Part shown: one piece after another, positions 17,627 to 27,740 of the stretch
Layout of the letters: each line of letters starts with the position of its first letter
How positions within the stretch are numbered: the stretch's first letter is position 1
Origin: Gordonia sputi NBRC 100414
Lineage (GTDB): Bacteria; Actinomycetota; Actinomycetes; Mycobacteriales; Mycobacteriaceae
NCBI RefSeq assembly: GCF_000248055.1
Contig: NZ_BAFC01000048.1
Coordinates: 1 to 57,734, forward strand
DNA: 57,734 nucleotides
Reading direction: 5' to 3'
The notes under the pieces: generated by a model
Seen by the model: the letters and a program-made list of their open reading frames with translations, nothing else
Told to the model about the DNA's origin: nothing
Databases searched by the model: none
Made by a program: the position numbers and the translations under genes

Positions 17627-19678
17627 ATGTCGACCCCAACCGAGAGTCCCTCGACGCCAGCAACCGACGACGATCCCAGCATCGACACGGCAGGCGCCGA
17701 CTCCAGCGAACTGTCTGACGCCGAACGCGACCTGCTCGTCGACAACCTGCGCTACGTCCTCGACGGGCGCTGGCGGGCCACCCGTGATGAGGTTCGACGC
17801 CGCGCCAACCGCGCCGACCTCCTGCCCGATCCGTCGCGCACTCTCGAGCAGGCGCGGGCGCGCATCCTCGACGAGATGCGCGAACTGTCCGAGGAAGGAT
17901 TCGCAGCGGCCGGCTTCGGCGCCGACCACGGCGGTACGGGCGACGTCGGGGCGTCGATCACCGCGATCGAGATGCTCGGCTACGCCGATCTGTCGCTGAT
18001 GGTCAAGGCGGGCGTGCAGTGGGGACTATGGGGTGGAGCCGTCGAAAACCTCGGCACCGCAAGGCATCACGAGAAGTACGTTGCCGACACCATCAGCCTC
18101 GACCTCCTCGGCTGCTTCGCCATGACCGAGACCGGGCACGGCTCCAACGTGCAGGAACTCGAGACCACCGCCACCTACGACGCGACCACCAAGGAATTCG
18201 TGATCCACTCGCCGACGCCGTCGGCCCGTAAGGACTACATCGGCGGCGCCGCCGAGCACGCCCGCATGGCATCGGTCTTCGCGCAGTTGATCACCGCAGG
18301 TCCCGGCCAGGAGCCGGAAAGCTATGGCGTGCACTGCTTTGTGGTGCCGATTCGCGACGCGGACGGCAACGACCTGCCGGGTGTGACCACGAGCGACTGC
18401 GGCTACAAGGGCGGTCTGCCCGGCGTCGACAACGGACGCATCATGTTCGACGAGGTGCGCATCCCGAAGGACAACCTCCTCAACCGGTACGCCGACGTCG
18501 AGGACGACGGCACGTACTCGTCGCCGATCGACAACCCCAACAGACGCTTCTTCACCATGCTCGGCACGCTGATCCGCGGTCGGATCACGGTTGCGGCCAC
18601 CGCGGGAGCCGCGTCGCGTAAGGCGTTGGCCATCGCAACGCGATATGGCTTGGTGCGCAGGCAATTCGACGCTCCGGGCGATGAGGAAGAGATCGTCATC
18701 CTCGACTACCTCGGCCATCAGCGAAAGCTGCTACCGCTGATCGCGAAGTCGTATGCCATCGCGTTCGCACAGAACGAGCTCACCGAAGAACTGCACGAGG
18801 TGCAGTCCGACACCCCGACCGAATCACCCGATGGGTCATCCGATGATTCCAAGGCGGGTCGCCAGCGCGAACTCGAAGCGAACGCCGCAGGACTCAAGGC
18901 GTACGCGACATGGCACGCGTCCCACGCGATCAATGTTGCTCGCGAAGCATGCGGCGGCGCAGGCTATCTCGACGAAAATCAGATCTCGATCATCCGCGGC
19001 GACATCGACGTCTTCACCACGTTCGAAGGCGACAACACCGTGCTCACCCAGCTCATCGCCAAGGAAGTGCTTTCGGCGTACGCCGACGACGTCCAGGGCC
19101 TCTCTGCTGGCGGTTGGGTGCGGTTCATCGCGTCGATGGCACGCGACGTCGTCGTCGAGAAGACCGCTGCGCGACAGGTTGTTCAGACACTCTTGGAGAG
19201 TTCGGACGAGGACACCGAGAAGTCCGCGCTGACCGACCGCGGTACTCAGCTACGACTGTTCCGCAACCGCGAGGACCATCTGGTGCGCACCTGCGCTCAG
19301 CGTCTGCGTCGAGAAACCAACGACGACAACGATGCGTTCGAGGTGTTCAACAACGCGCAGGACCACCTGCTCAAGGTCGGCCAGGCTCGCACCGAGCGAA
19401 TCGTGTTGGAAGCCTTCGTCCAAGCCATCAACGACTGCGATTCGCGCGCCGCAGCGGAGGTACTCGGCAAGGTGTGCGACCTGTTCGTCTACTCCGCGCT
19501 CGAGGCCGACCTCGGCTGGTTCATGATGCACCGCCACATCTCCGTCGAGCGCGCCAAGGCGATTCGACGCGGCGTCAACGAACTCTGCCAAGACCTACGC
19601 CCTTACGCGGCGACGCTTGTCGACGCATTCGGCATCCCGGAGGAGCTCATGGGCGCGCCGATGATCGAGAACCACTGA
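17627..19678 (+). CDS. Acyl-CoA dehydrogenase/oxidase-like protein
   Basis: A 683-residue protein, much longer than ordinary acyl-CoA dehydrogenases and organised like peroxisomal acyl-CoA oxidases. A helical N-terminal domain is followed by the FAD/acyl middle domain (CFAMTETGHGSNVQ, about 170-185, and GYKGGLPGVDNGRIMFDEVRIP) and a helical C-terminal ACOX domain with ACGGAGYLDEN and FEGDNTVL. An acidic low-complexity insert around residues 390-415 interrupts the helical part. It should introduce the 2,3 double bond into acyl-CoA. Whether it passes electrons to O2 or to an electron-transfer flavoprotein cannot be read. Divergent from the ligase across about 200 bp with no clear operator. Confidence 0.85.
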   Translation: MSTPTESPSTPATDDDPSIDTAGADSSELSDAERDLLVDNLRYVLDGRWRATRDEVRRRANRADLLPDPSRTLEQARARILDEMRELSEEGFAAAGFGADHGGTGDVGASITAIEMLGYADLSLMVKAGVQWGLWGGAVENLGTARHHEKYVADTISLDLLGCFAMTETGHGSNVQELETTATYDATTKEFVIHSPTPSARKDYIGGAAEHARMASVFAQLITAGPGQEPESYGVHCFVVPIRDADGNDLPGVTTSDCGYKGGLPGVDNGRIMFDEVRIPKDNLLNRYADVEDDGTYSSPIDNPNRRFFTMLGTLIRGRITVAATAGAASRKALAIATRYGLVRRQFDAPGDEEEIVILDYLGHQRKLLPLIAKSYAIAFAQNELTEELHEVQSDTPTESPDGSSDDSKAGRQRELEANAAGLKAYATWHASHAINVAREACGGAGYLDENQISIIRGDIDVFTTFEGDNTVLTQLIAKEVLSAYADDVQGLSAGGWVRFIASMARDVVVEKTAARQVVQTLLESSDEDTEKSALTDRGTQLRLFRNREDHLVRTCAQRLRRETNDDNDAFEVFNNAQDHLLKVGQARTERIVLEAFVQAINDCDSRAAAEVLGKVCDLFVYSALEADLGWFMMHRHISVERAKAIRRGVNELCQDLRPYAATLVDAFGIPEELMGAPMIENH

Positions 19679-19688
19679 GAGGTCGGGT

Positions 19689-20525
19689 CTAGTCGCTCGA
19701 CCCCCGAGGGCGCACACCGAGCTGCACCGCAAGGTGTGCCTCGATGAGCTCCTGACGGAATCGTTCGACGTCGCGGGCCCACGCCTGGGCGAGTTTGCCG
19801 TCAAAGAGCTTCACGCCGACGCCCTTCCGACGTCGCGGAACCCCCGCGAGTTCTCCGAGCGCCGGAGCGCTCTCCCACTTCTCGTGTTCGGCGCCGTTGT
19901 TGGCGGGGTAGATCTTCTCGATGTCGGCGAGTGCCATCAGCAGCGTCCCCTGCTGCAACGTGGTCTCGGTCAGTTCGACTCCGACGTGTCGCCGCGCCGC
20001 GTACACCTGGACAATCGAGAACAGCGTGATGATTGCGCCGAGGACCGAGATCCACAACCAATGCACACGGCCGGGGCCGGCGATGTCCACCGCGAGCACG
20101 GCGCCTGCTAGCACAGGGCCGATCGCCACGACCCACCAGCTACCGCCCTCCTCGACGAACAACGTCTCGCCGCGGTCCTCCAGCTCCGGGATCGGGTGCG
20201 CTCGGTGGGCGGCGTCGGTGTCGGTCTCTTGCGCGGCCGCGTTGTCTTCCTCCGCATCGGCGGATTCTTCTGCTTCGGCGGATTCGTCGGCGCCATCGAA
20301 GTCTCCGGCGTCGTCGAGCGCTTCTGCGTCGTCGGATGCTTCGGCGCCGGCAGTTCCTCCCGCGTCAGCGGATTCGTCGGGGTTGTCGTCGAGCGTCTCG
20401 CCATCGGCGGGCGCGGTGCTGCCACCGACGCCACGGGCAGACTCGACGCCGCTGTCTGAGGACTCCGCGCTGCCGCTTGGGATTTCTGGGCTGCCACCGG
20501 CGGGATCGTCAGCGGCAGAGGTCAC
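19689..20525 (-). CDS. DUF3093-family membrane protein with acidic N-terminal extension
   Basis: A 278-residue protein. Residues 1-105 are an Ala/Asp/Glu/Ser-rich low-complexity tail with no predicted fold. Two membrane segments follow (about 130-150 and 157-178), then the DUF3093 core with VELTETTLQQGTLL, IEKIYPANN and PRRRKGVGVKL. The family is typical of mycolata and has no known function. Its GTG start overlaps the stop of the upstream membrane gene (GTGA), so the three genes 22076 to 19689 form one coupled unit. The tail repeats DD/AE/SAD runs and may be disordered. Confidence 0.75.
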   Translation of the reverse strand: MTSAADDPAGGSPEIPSGSAESSDSGVESARGVGGSTAPADGETLDDNPDESADAGGTAGAEASDDAEALDDAGDFDGADESAEAEESADAEEDNAAAQETDTDAAHRAHPIPELEDRGETLFVEEGGSWWVVAIGPVLAGAVLAVDIAGPGRVHWLWISVLGAIITLFSIVQVYAARRHVGVELTETTLQQGTLLMALADIEKIYPANNGAEHEKWESAPALGELAGVPRRRKGVGVKLFDGKLAQAWARDVERFRQELIEAHLAVQLGVRPRGSSD

Positions 20526-21091
20526 GCTATGTCCCGTTTCCGGTCCTGCTTGTTTCGCACAGATGCCGAGTTTTTGTCACCCGATCGCTTCTCGACGGGT
20601 CTCGTCTTGCCTCCCGGCCTGCTCTTCCCGTTCGCGGCGCGACCCTTGCCGCCCGCTTTGCCCTTGCCCGACGTCGACTTCTCCGGGCACTCGGGTGGGC
20701 TGCCCGCGTTGAACCAGGCGTCGGCCTCCGGGCGGTAGGCGAGCAACGATCCGAAGAGTCCGATGACCGCGGCGAGCAGGGTGAACGCGAGGGCGGGATA
20801 ACCGAAGCTGAGGAACACCAGCATGATCACAACGACGAGCGTCAGCGCCGCCAACGATGAGCGCCAGCGAGCATCCCCGACGTAGGCCTTGCTGCCGAGC
20901 AGCACGTACGCCACACCGACGGCGATCACGATGATCCCGATTCCGATCGGAAGCAGCGTCGGGGCGTCGGCAAAGATGCCTGCCACGATGTAGCCGACAC
21001 CGAGCAGTCCCAACAGAACGCCGGACGCGATCCAGCATCGGTACGCCCAGGTCACCATTTTCGGGCGTTTACTTGCGTCAGGAAGGGTCAC
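20522..21091 (-). CDS. Small membrane protein with lysine-rich C-terminal tail
   Basis: A 189-residue protein with four predicted membrane segments (TWAYRCWIASGVLLGLLGVG, then 48-68, 75-95, 98-118) and a cytoplasmic-looking tail from about 135 that is strongly basic (runs of GKGK, KSRPGGK, DRKRD). I do not recognise the family. GTG 21091 overlaps the 3' end of the upstream gene by 14 bp. The basic tail contrasts with the acidic N-terminal tail of the next protein in the operon, so an interaction is conceivable but not shown. Confidence 0.65.
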   Translation of the reverse strand: MTLPDASKRPKMVTWAYRCWIASGVLLGLLGVGYIVAGIFADAPTLLPIGIGIIVIAVGVAYVLLGSKAYVGDARWRSSLAALTLVVVIMLVFLSFGYPALAFTLLAAVIGLFGSLLAYRPEADAWFNAGSPPECPEKSTSGKGKAGGKGRAANGKSRPGGKTRPVEKRSGDKNSASVRNKQDRKRDIA

Positions 21092-22076
21092 TGCTTTGCT
21101 TTCTGTCTGTCGACGGCTCGCTGCGGGGCGTCGACTCGTTCTCGTGGCTGTGGAGACCCGCCTCGTCGGGTCGGTCCCCTTCTCCGGAAGCGTAGTCGCC
21201 ACCGACTGTTCCCGACGGCGTGCCGACGGTATTCGGATCTTTCTGCAGCGATCCGGTCTGGGGTGTTGCTTTTTGGGGTGATGCCGACTCGCCGGTCGTC
21301 GGAGGCTGCCAGCCCCGGCGTCGCGCCTCGTCTTCCCACGACGTCGGCGAGCCCTGGGCGTAGGGGGCGTTGTCGGGGTACTGACCGCCGGCGGGAGGTT
21401 GCTGGTCGGGTGCCTGTCCGTAGGACTGCGGGTATGGCGTGTAAGGCGGTGGCGACTGCTGGTACGGCGGGGTCTGCGGGTACGGCGGGGCCTGCGGATA
21501 CTGGGGCGGGTAGCCGGGAGGGGCGGGGTACCCGAACGGTGTGGGTTGCGGTCTGCGGTAGGCGGCCATCGCGCGGCAGTAGGCGTCGGACTCGCGTCTC
21601 AGGAGGAGGATGGTCGCACCGAGCGCGGCGATGCCGCCGATGATCAGCGGGATTCCGATCCACCAGGGATCGACACCTGCGATCAGCGAGAAGGCCATGT
21701 CGATGAGGACGAAGACTCCCATCGCGCCGAGCAGCACCCGCGCCCAGTTGTATCCCTTGCGCACAAACCAGACGAAGGTCAACGAGATCGCGGACAGCAC
21801 AACCGCGGTGATCACCGTAATCGCGATCAGGAAGCCCGAGGACGTCATGAGATCTACCTCTGCGCGCGGGGTATCGGCGGGGAGGTCGGAGGCTCGCTGG
21901 TTCATCGTGTCGCGCAGGGTCGGATACTGCGCGACGGCCGTCACGATCCTGGCGATGACCACGACAATCCACAGCTCACACGCGATGGCCACGGAGTCGG
22001 GCAGCTTCGGGCGCTCGCGCTGCCCGTCTGCCTGCGCGGACGCGGGGTCGCGACGCGGATCGAGAAATTGCGACAT
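21078..22076 (-). CDS. Membrane protein with proline/tyrosine-rich C-terminal tail
   Basis: A 332-residue protein. Four membrane segments lie between about 28 and 160 (IACELWIVVVIARIVTAV, GFLIAITVITAVVLSAISL, VLLGAMGVFVLIDMAF, WWIGIPLIIGGIAALGATI). From about 175 it becomes a Pro/Tyr/Gln-rich tail with repeats of PPYPQ/PPYQQ type, followed by a Ser/Thr/Asp-rich end. Such layouts are common in actinobacterial envelope proteins of unknown role. It begins the coupled three-gene unit. Confidence 0.68.
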   Translation of the reverse strand: MSQFLDPRRDPASAQADGQRERPKLPDSVAIACELWIVVVIARIVTAVAQYPTLRDTMNQRASDLPADTPRAEVDLMTSSGFLIAITVITAVVLSAISLTFVWFVRKGYNWARVLLGAMGVFVLIDMAFSLIAGVDPWWIGIPLIIGGIAALGATILLLRRESDAYCRAMAAYRRPQPTPFGYPAPPGYPPQYPQAPPYPQTPPYQQSPPPYTPYPQSYGQAPDQQPPAGGQYPDNAPYAQGSPTSWEDEARRRGWQPPTTGESASPQKATPQTGSLQKDPNTVGTPSGTVGGDYASGEGDRPDEAGLHSHENESTPRSEPSTDRKQSSDPS

Positions 22077-22218
22077 AGCTCCAGCGTAGTGAACGCAGCT
22101 TGGTGCGCGATGAGGACCTGCGCCGCGCGACTACGTACACAACTTCGACGTCAGCGCGAGCCACGACAATAATTGTCGCGGCGGCCCGCTGGCGTCACGA
22201 TTGTGTACGGACCTCGAG

Positions 22219-22660
22219 CCGCAACGAGTGCCGATCGCGGTACGAGGTGGTCGCGACTCGGGTCCTCGCTCCGCTCGGGCCCGCTCGACCAGCGGGAGTG
22301 GCCGTCCCGCCCGACCACGGAACCGCGAGTGGTCTCGACTCGGGTCCTCGCTGCGCTCGGGCCCGCTCGACCAGCGGGAGGGGCCGCCCCGCCCAACCAC
22401 GGAACCGCGAGTGGTCTCGACTCGGGACCTCGCTCCGCTCGGGCCCGCTCGACCAGCGGAAGGGGCCGCAACGAGTGCCGCTCGCGGTACGAGGTGGTCT
22501 CGACTCGGGTCCTCGCTGCGCTCGGGTCCGCTCGACCAGCGGAAGGGGCCGCCCCGCCCAACCACGGAGTTGCGAGTGGTCTCGACTCGGGTCCTCGCTC
22601 CGCTCGGGCCCGCTCGACCAACGGGAGAGGCAGCCTCGCTCGACCAGCGGGAGGGCCCGA
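22219..22660. repeat. 82-bp tandem repeat array, five copies
   Basis: Units start at 22247, 22329, 22411, 22494 and 22576, so the period is 82, 82, 83 and 82 bp. Each begins GTGGTCTCGACTCGGGTCCT and carries the core GGCCCGCTCGACCAGCGG. The second half of a unit has one of two forms: CCGCCCRACCACGGA (units 1, 2 and 4) or CAACGAGTGCCG (the partial unit before unit 1, and unit 3). It fills nearly all of the 600-bp gap between the membrane-protein operon and hemB; no gene is supported there. The open frames it creates are artefacts of the repeat. Confidence 0.88.
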
Positions 22661-22676
22661 CCAGCGGTAAGGCGGC

Positions 22677-23654
22677 CTAGGCCAGCTTGGCGGCGACCTC
22701 GGTCGCCCAGTACGTCAGGATGATCGAGGCGCCTGCGCGTTTGATCGAGGTCAGAGACTCGAGGATGGCGGCGTCGCGGTCGATCCAGCCACGCTCGGCG
22801 GCGGCGGTGATCATCGAGTACTCGCCCGAGATCTGGTAGGCCGCGACGGGAACGTCAGAGATCTCGGCGACGTCGCGGACGATGTCGAGGTAGCTCATGG
22901 CGGGCTTGACCATCACGATGTCGGCGCCCTCGTCGAGGTCGAGACGCACCTCACGAAGAGCCTCGGTGCGGTTGGCCGAATCCTGTTGGTAGGTGCGACG
23001 ATCGCCCTGCAGCGAGGACCCGACAGCCTCGCGGAACGGACCGTAGAACGCGGACGCGTACTTGGCCGAGTACGCGAGAATCCCTGTGTCGGTGAGGCCT
23101 TCGGCGTCGAGCGCGGCACGAATCTCGGCGACCTGACCGTCCATCATTCCCGACGGACCCAGAAGGTGCGCACCGGCGCGGGCCTGCGCGAGTGACATCG
23201 ACACGTAGCGTTCGAGTGTCGCGTCGTTGTCGACACGGCCGTCGTCGGAGAGCACCCCGCAGTGCCCGTGGTCGGTGAACTCGTCGAGACAGGTGTCGGC
23301 CATGAGCACGGTCGACTCGCCGAGATCGTCTGCGAGAACACGCAATCCGCGATTCAGGATGCCGTCGGGATCATCGGCGCCGGACCCTACGGCGTCCTTG
23401 TCCTCGGCCTCGGGAACACCGAAGAGCATCAACCCGCCGACGCCTGCACGCACGGCTTCGTCGGCCGCTTTGCGCAGCGAGTCGAGAGTGTGCTGCACGA
23501 CGCCGGGCATCGACCCGATCGGACGCGGATCGTCGATGCCGTCGGCGACGAACATCGGCAGCACGAGATCGGCTGGGCGCAGCGCGTTTTGCGCCACCAG
23601 CCGACGCATCGCCGGCGTGGTGCGCAATCTGCGGGGTCGAATAACCGGTGTCAT
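22677..23654 (-). CDS. hemB: Porphobilinogen synthase (delta-aminolevulinate dehydratase)
   Basis: A 325-residue HemB, normal length. It condenses two 5-aminolevulinate molecules to porphobilinogen. The Schiff-base lysine is in [10 protein letters not shown] and the second active-site lysine in [15 protein letters not shown]. The metal-binding segment reads [14 protein letters not shown], with two of the three cysteines of zinc-type enzymes and an Asp at the third position. The ATG at 23652-23654 is preceded by a GAGGTGGGG stretch, 11 bp after the hemD stop. It is the last gene of rex-hemACDB. Confidence 0.95.
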   Translation of the reverse strand: MTPVIRPRRLRTTPAMRRLVAQNALRPADLVLPMFVADGIDDPRPIGSMPGVVQHTLDSLRKAADEAVRAGVGGLMLFGVPEAEDKDAVGSGADDPDGILNRGLRVLADDLGESTVLMADTCLDEFTDHGHCGVLSDDGRVDNDATLERYVSMSLAQARAGAHLLGPSGMMDGQVAEIRAALDAEGLTDTGILAYSAKYASAFYGPFREAVGSSLQGDRRTYQQDSANRTEALREVRLDLDEGADIVMVKPAMSYLDIVRDVAEISDVPVAAYQISGEYSMITAAAERGWIDRDAAILESLTSIKRAGASIILTYWATEVAAKLA

Positions 23655-23665
23655 ACGCCCCACCT

Positions 23666-25336
23666 CTACGACCGCGACCGCCGCGACTTCTTGCGCGGAG
23701 GAGGCAGTGCGCCCTCGGCCCGCAGGCGAGCGGCATGCTCGGCGAGGGCGTCGACCAGTTCGGTCACCGACGCCGACTCCGGCTGAACGTCGACGCGCAG
23801 TCCGAATTCGGTTGCGGTCTCGGCAGTCTTGGGGCCGATACACGCAACGATGGTGCGCGCGTGCGGCTTTCCGGCGATGCCGACGAGGTTGCGGACCGTC
23901 GAGCTCGAGGTGAAGCAGACGGCGTCGAATCCGCCGGTCTTGATCATCTCGCGCGTCTCGGCGGGCGGCGGAGCGGCTCGCACGGTGCGGTACGCGGTGA
24001 CGTCGTCGATCTCCCAACCGCGATCACGCAGGCCCTCCGAGAGGGTCTCGGTGGCAATATCGGCGCGCGGCAACAGGATTCGGTCGACCGGGTCGAAGAC
24101 GTCGTCATACGGCGGGAAGTCTTCGAGGAGTCCGAGGCTCGACTGCTCGCCGGACGGAACCAACTCGGGGTTGATGCCGAACGTGCGCACCTTCTCGGCA
24201 GTCGCCTCGCCGACGCAGGCGATCTTCACGCCGGAGAATGCGCGGGCGTCGAGTCCGAACTCGGCGAACTTCTCCCACACTGCACGCACCGCGTTGGTCG
24301 AGGTGAACACGACCCACTGGTAGCGACCGTCGACGAGCCCCTTGACGGCGCGCTCCATCTGCGCGGGGCTGCGGGGCGGCTCGACCGCGATGGTCGGGAC
24401 TTCCTTGGGCACCGCGCCGTGGCTGACGAGGCGCTCACTCATGTCGCCCGCCTGGTCCTTGGTGCGGGGCACCAGCACGGTCCAGCCGTACAGTGCACGC
24501 GACTCCCACCAGGAGAGCTTGCCGCGCTGGCTGACGACCTTGCCGATGGTGAGGATCAGCGGTCCGCTCAGCGCGTTGCCCTGCTCGTTGAGAGTGGCCA
24601 GCGTCGCCTCGATGGTGCGCTGTGCGCAGGTGGTGCCGTTGATCGTGATCGCAACGGGTGTCTGCGGGGCGAGTCCGTGCTCGGTCAGTGCGCTGGCGGT
24701 CTCGGCCAGATGACCCGACGTCGCGTGCAGCACCAGCGGTCCCGGTGCCGCGGCGAGCGCAGCCCAGTCGACGCCTTCGGCGCGGACGTCGGCCTCGGTG
24801 TGGCTCGAACCCAGCGGCATGCCCGCGTAGCTCGGCACCACGGATGCCGCAGGCAGTCCTGGCAACACCTCGAAGGCGACCGAGGTACGCGAGACGGCGT
24901 TGACCTCGGACAGCACCGAATCGGTGGTCAGCGGATCACCGGAGACGACGCGGACGACGTCGTCGCCCTCCTTGGCGGCGGCTACCAGCGTGCGCGCGAC
25001 CTCTGCGGGATCGCCGAGTGCGGGATGGACGATCTGGTCCTGCTCCTCGACGATGTCTTCGGCGGGAGTCGACGTGTCGTCTGACTCGGTCTCGTCGGTG
25101 GCCTGGTCGGCCTTCTTCGTGTCGTTCTTGGTGCTCTTACGCGCGGATTCTGCGGGCTCCTGCCGATGGGCGGAGCCGATCATCGCCACGACGGCTGCTG
25201 GAACGTCGGGATCGATGAAGGCGGTGGTCGCGTTCGCGATCACTGTCCGCGCACGCACGGTCAGCAGGTCGGGATCGCCGGGACCCGATCCCACGAAGAG
25301 GATTCGACCCGGATTGGCCTTCTTCGTACGGCTCAT
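23666..25336 (-). CDS. hemD: Bifunctional uroporphyrinogen-III methyltransferase/synthase fusion
   Basis: A 556-residue fusion of a CobA/SUMT-like domain (about 1-265) and uroporphyrinogen-III synthase (about 275-540). The first starts [19 protein letters not shown]; the second has [31 protein letters not shown] and [10 protein letters not shown]. HemD closes hydroxymethylbilane to uroporphyrinogen III. A charged K/D/E/T-rich insert at about 56-100 replaces the region after the first strand-helix units of SUMT, so the methyltransferase half may be catalytically poor or regulatory. The protein ends in a basic KKSRRSRS tail. Such fusions are usual in mycobacteria and relatives. It lies 52 bp downstream of hemC. 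Confidence 0.92.
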   Translation of the reverse strand: MSRTKKANPGRILFVGSGPGDPDLLTVRARTVIANATTAFIDPDVPAAVVAMIGSAHRQEPAESARKSTKNDTKKADQATDETESDDTSTPAEDIVEEQDQIVHPALGDPAEVARTLVAAAKEGDDVVRVVSGDPLTTDSVLSEVNAVSRTSVAFEVLPGLPAASVVPSYAGMPLGSSHTEADVRAEGVDWAALAAAPGPLVLHATSGHLAETASALTEHGLAPQTPVAITINGTTCAQRTIEATLATLNEQGNALSGPLILTIGKVVSQRGKLSWWESRALYGWTVLVPRTKDQAGDMSERLVSHGAVPKEVPTIAVEPPRSPAQMERAVKGLVDGRYQWVVFTSTNAVRAVWEKFAEFGLDARAFSGVKIACVGEATAEKVRTFGINPELVPSGEQSSLGLLEDFPPYDDVFDPVDRILLPRADIATETLSEGLRDRGWEIDDVTAYRTVRAAPPPAETREMIKTGGFDAVCFTSSSTVRNLVGIAGKPHARTIVACIGPKTAETATEFGLRVDVQPESASVTELVDALAEHAARLRAEGALPPPRKKSRRSRS

Positions 25337-25388
25337 GCGTTCGCACTCTCCTGCCCTCGTTGAGAGGGCTGCAGTTCTTCTCTGCTGC

Positions 25389-26315
25389 TCAGGAGTTGAC
25401 GAGTTCGCCCGCTCCCAGATCCAGCAGTTCGGCGGCGAGGCCTCGTCCGAGTTGTTCGGCGTTGTCGACCGGACCCACCACCGAAGCGCGGATCACGTCG
25501 GATCCGTCCTCGGCCGCCACCGCCGCGCGTAGCGACAGTTCAGCGAAGATGCGCCCGTCCTCATCGATCGACTCGACCACTTCAGCTATCGCACCGACCG
25601 GCGCGGTACATCCGGCTTCGAGAGCCGCCAATACCGCACGCTCGGCGTCGACCGCCACGCGGGTGGCCTCGTCGTCCAACTCGGCGAGAATTCTCACCAG
25701 TTCGGCATCGTCGGAGCGGCACTCAACTGCCAGTGCACCCTGCGCCGGTGCTGGTAACAGCACCACGGGATCGAACGCTTCGGTGACCTCTTCGGCCCTG
25801 CCGATGCGGACGAGTCCGGCACGGGCGACAACGACTGCGTCGAGTTCGCCGCCGGCGACTTTGCCCAACCGAGAATCTAGGTTGCCTCTTAGGGGGCGGA
25901 TTTCCAAACCGAGACCCAATGCTTTAAGCTGTGCGGCCCTTCGCGGGGAGGACGTGCCGATCGTCGCACCCGGAGGCAGCGCTCCGAGCACCAAGTTACC
26001 GCTGCTGACCAGCGCATCTCGTGGATCTTCCCTGGGTGGGACCGCCGCTATCCGCAGGCCTGGATCGGGTGCTGTCGGCAGATCTTTGTAGGAGTGGACG
26101 GCGACGTCGATCTCGCCCGCATGCAACGCGTTGCGAATGGCCGTCGTGAACACTCCGACGCCGATCTCGGCGACCGGAGCCGCCGACGCGTCGCCGGCCG
26201 TCTTGATGATAACCAGCTCCGCGGGGTGCCCGTTGGCGGTCAGAGCGTCGGCGATGGTCTGCGATTGGGTACGGGCGAGCAGCGAGCCGCGCGTACCGAT
26301 GCGAATAGGGTTCAA
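25389..26315 (-). CDS. hemC: Hydroxymethylbilane synthase
   Basis: A 308-residue porphobilinogen deaminase. Cys236 in [10 protein letters not shown] holds the dipyrromethane cofactor, the catalytic aspartate is in HSYKDLP (about Asp78), and the arginine/lysine segment [10 protein letters not shown] is present. The start is TTG at 26315, overlapping the hemA stop (TTGA), which gives the expected N-terminus [11 protein letters not shown]. It polymerises four porphobilinogens for HemD. Confidence 0.94.
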   Translation of the reverse strand: MNPIRIGTRGSLLARTQSQTIADALTANGHPAELVIIKTAGDASAAPVAEIGVGVFTTAIRNALHAGEIDVAVHSYKDLPTAPDPGLRIAAVPPREDPRDALVSSGNLVLGALPPGATIGTSSPRRAAQLKALGLGLEIRPLRGNLDSRLGKVAGGELDAVVVARAGLVRIGRAEEVTEAFDPVVLLPAPAQGALAVECRSDDAELVRILAELDDEATRVAVDAERAVLAALEAGCTAPVGAIAEVVESIDEDGRIFAELSLRAAVAAEDGSDVIRASVVGPVDNAEQLGRGLAAELLDLGAGELVNS

Positions 26316-27706
26316 CGCTCTCCCTGATCGGCCGACTTCTCGCGGACGCCATGCTTGTCGCCCAGACCGCTCTCCGGTGCTGAGACGGCCTCGGCTGCGC
26401 CGGGCTTGAGCTCGAAGAGTTCGCGTAACGCCTCGGCGTAGTGGTCGCCGTTGGGCGTCGAAGCGAGTTGTTTGACCCGGACCGTGGGGGCATGCAGCAG
26501 TTTGTCGACGACGCGTCGAACCGTCTTGGCGACCTCATCGCGCTGAGCGCCCTCGAGGTCGGGCAGGCGGGTCTCGAGCCGGAGAATCTCTGCCTCGACG
26601 ACGTCGGCTGCGCGTTGACGCAGAGCTGCGACGGTCGGCGTGACCTCTGCCTGACGCTGGAGGGTCAGGTAGTCGGCGAGCTCTCCGCCGACGATCGAGC
26701 GAGCCGCGGCCGTGTCGTCGTGAGCGGCCTGTGCCTCGGAATCGCCGCGCAGGCTCTCGATGTCGATGACGTGGACGCCGGGTAGGCGCGCGGCGGCGGG
26801 GTCGACGTTGCGGGGCAGCCCGAGGTCGCAGATGATCAGCGGCTGCACAGCGGTACGGGCGGCGAGTGCCGAATGCACCTCGCCGACGCCGACGACGGTC
26901 CCGATCGAGCCGGTACATGCGACAACGACGTCTGCGGACGCCATCACGGCAGGCAGGTCGTCGAATCCGACGCCGCGCACGGCGACACCGGGATGATTGG
27001 CCGCGATATTGCCTGCGAGGTGCTCTGCGTTGGCGACGGTCCGGTTGACCACGACGAGCTCGCGAACGCCCTCACGGGCCAGCTGGGCGGTCGCAAGACC
27101 CCCCATGGCGCCCGCGCCGATCACAACGGCCCTGCGCAGCGACTGCTCGGGATCGGTCTCGGGCGCCGCCGTCTTCAGCAGATACTGGGCGCGATGCAGC
27201 GCGACCGACACGACCGACGCCCCCGCGCGGTCGATTCCGGTCTCGGAGTGCACCCGCTTGCCGACGCGCAACGCGTGCTGAGCGAGCTCGTGCAGGGTGC
27301 GGCCGGTGGTCTTGTTGGCGTCGGCGTCGAGGTAGGCGTTACGGATCTGACCGAGGATCTGCTGCTCGCCGACGACGATCGAGTCGAGGCCTGCGGCAAC
27401 GGTGAATAGATGCTCGACGGCGGCCTCGGAGTAGCGGACGTAGGCGTGTCGGGTGAGGTCGTTGATGGAAAGCCCGGAATGATCGCCGAGCACGTCACCA
27501 ACGGCTTCGAGTGCGGGGTGGAATGCGTCGACGACGGCGTAGATCTCGACGCGATTGCAGGTCGAGACGAGCATGGCCTCGGAGATCGCACGCGACGACA
27601 GCAGGTCGTCGACGAGCTTGGACCGGTCGTGGTCGGACACCGCGAGTCGCTCCAGAACGTCGACGGGTGCGCTCCGATGGCTGATTCCGAACAGCAGAAC
27701 ACTCAC
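26312..27706 (-). CDS. hemA: Glutamyl-tRNA reductase
   Basis: A 464-residue HemA of the C5 pathway. Cys50 in STCNRVEIY is the catalytic nucleophile, [15 protein letters not shown] is fully conserved, and the NADPH fold [10 protein letters not shown] follows. The GTG at 27704-27706 begins [14 protein letters not shown], the normal N-terminus; the frame is open 57 codons further up but that part is not conserved. It starts the committed step to heme and B12. It lies 34 bp after rex, matching the rex-hemACD order known in Streptomyces. Confidence 0.95.
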   Translation of the reverse strand: MSVLLFGISHRSAPVDVLERLAVSDHDRSKLVDDLLSSRAISEAMLVSTCNRVEIYAVVDAFHPALEAVGDVLGDHSGLSINDLTRHAYVRYSEAAVEHLFTVAAGLDSIVVGEQQILGQIRNAYLDADANKTTGRTLHELAQHALRVGKRVHSETGIDRAGASVVSVALHRAQYLLKTAAPETDPEQSLRRAVVIGAGAMGGLATAQLAREGVRELVVVNRTVANAEHLAGNIAANHPGVAVRGVGFDDLPAVMASADVVVACTGSIGTVVGVGEVHSALAARTAVQPLIICDLGLPRNVDPAAARLPGVHVIDIESLRGDSEAQAAHDDTAAARSIVGGELADYLTLQRQAEVTPTVAALRQRAADVVEAEILRLETRLPDLEGAQRDEVAKTVRRVVDKLLHAPTVRVKQLASTPNGDHYAEALRELFELKPGAAEAVSAPESGLGDKHGVREKSADQGER

Positions 27707-27740
27707 CGCGTCACCGTCTCCATCGCAGATCTCGCACTGA

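Noticed and set aside
22131..22723. Several long frames in both directions across the 82-bp array
   Set aside because: They are produced by the repeat's period and GC bias and show only repeated SSGPERSEDPSRDH-like sequence.
23648..25084. A 478-codon + frame opposite cobA-hemD
   Set aside because: Low-complexity Gly/Arg/His composition; shadow of a well-supported gene.
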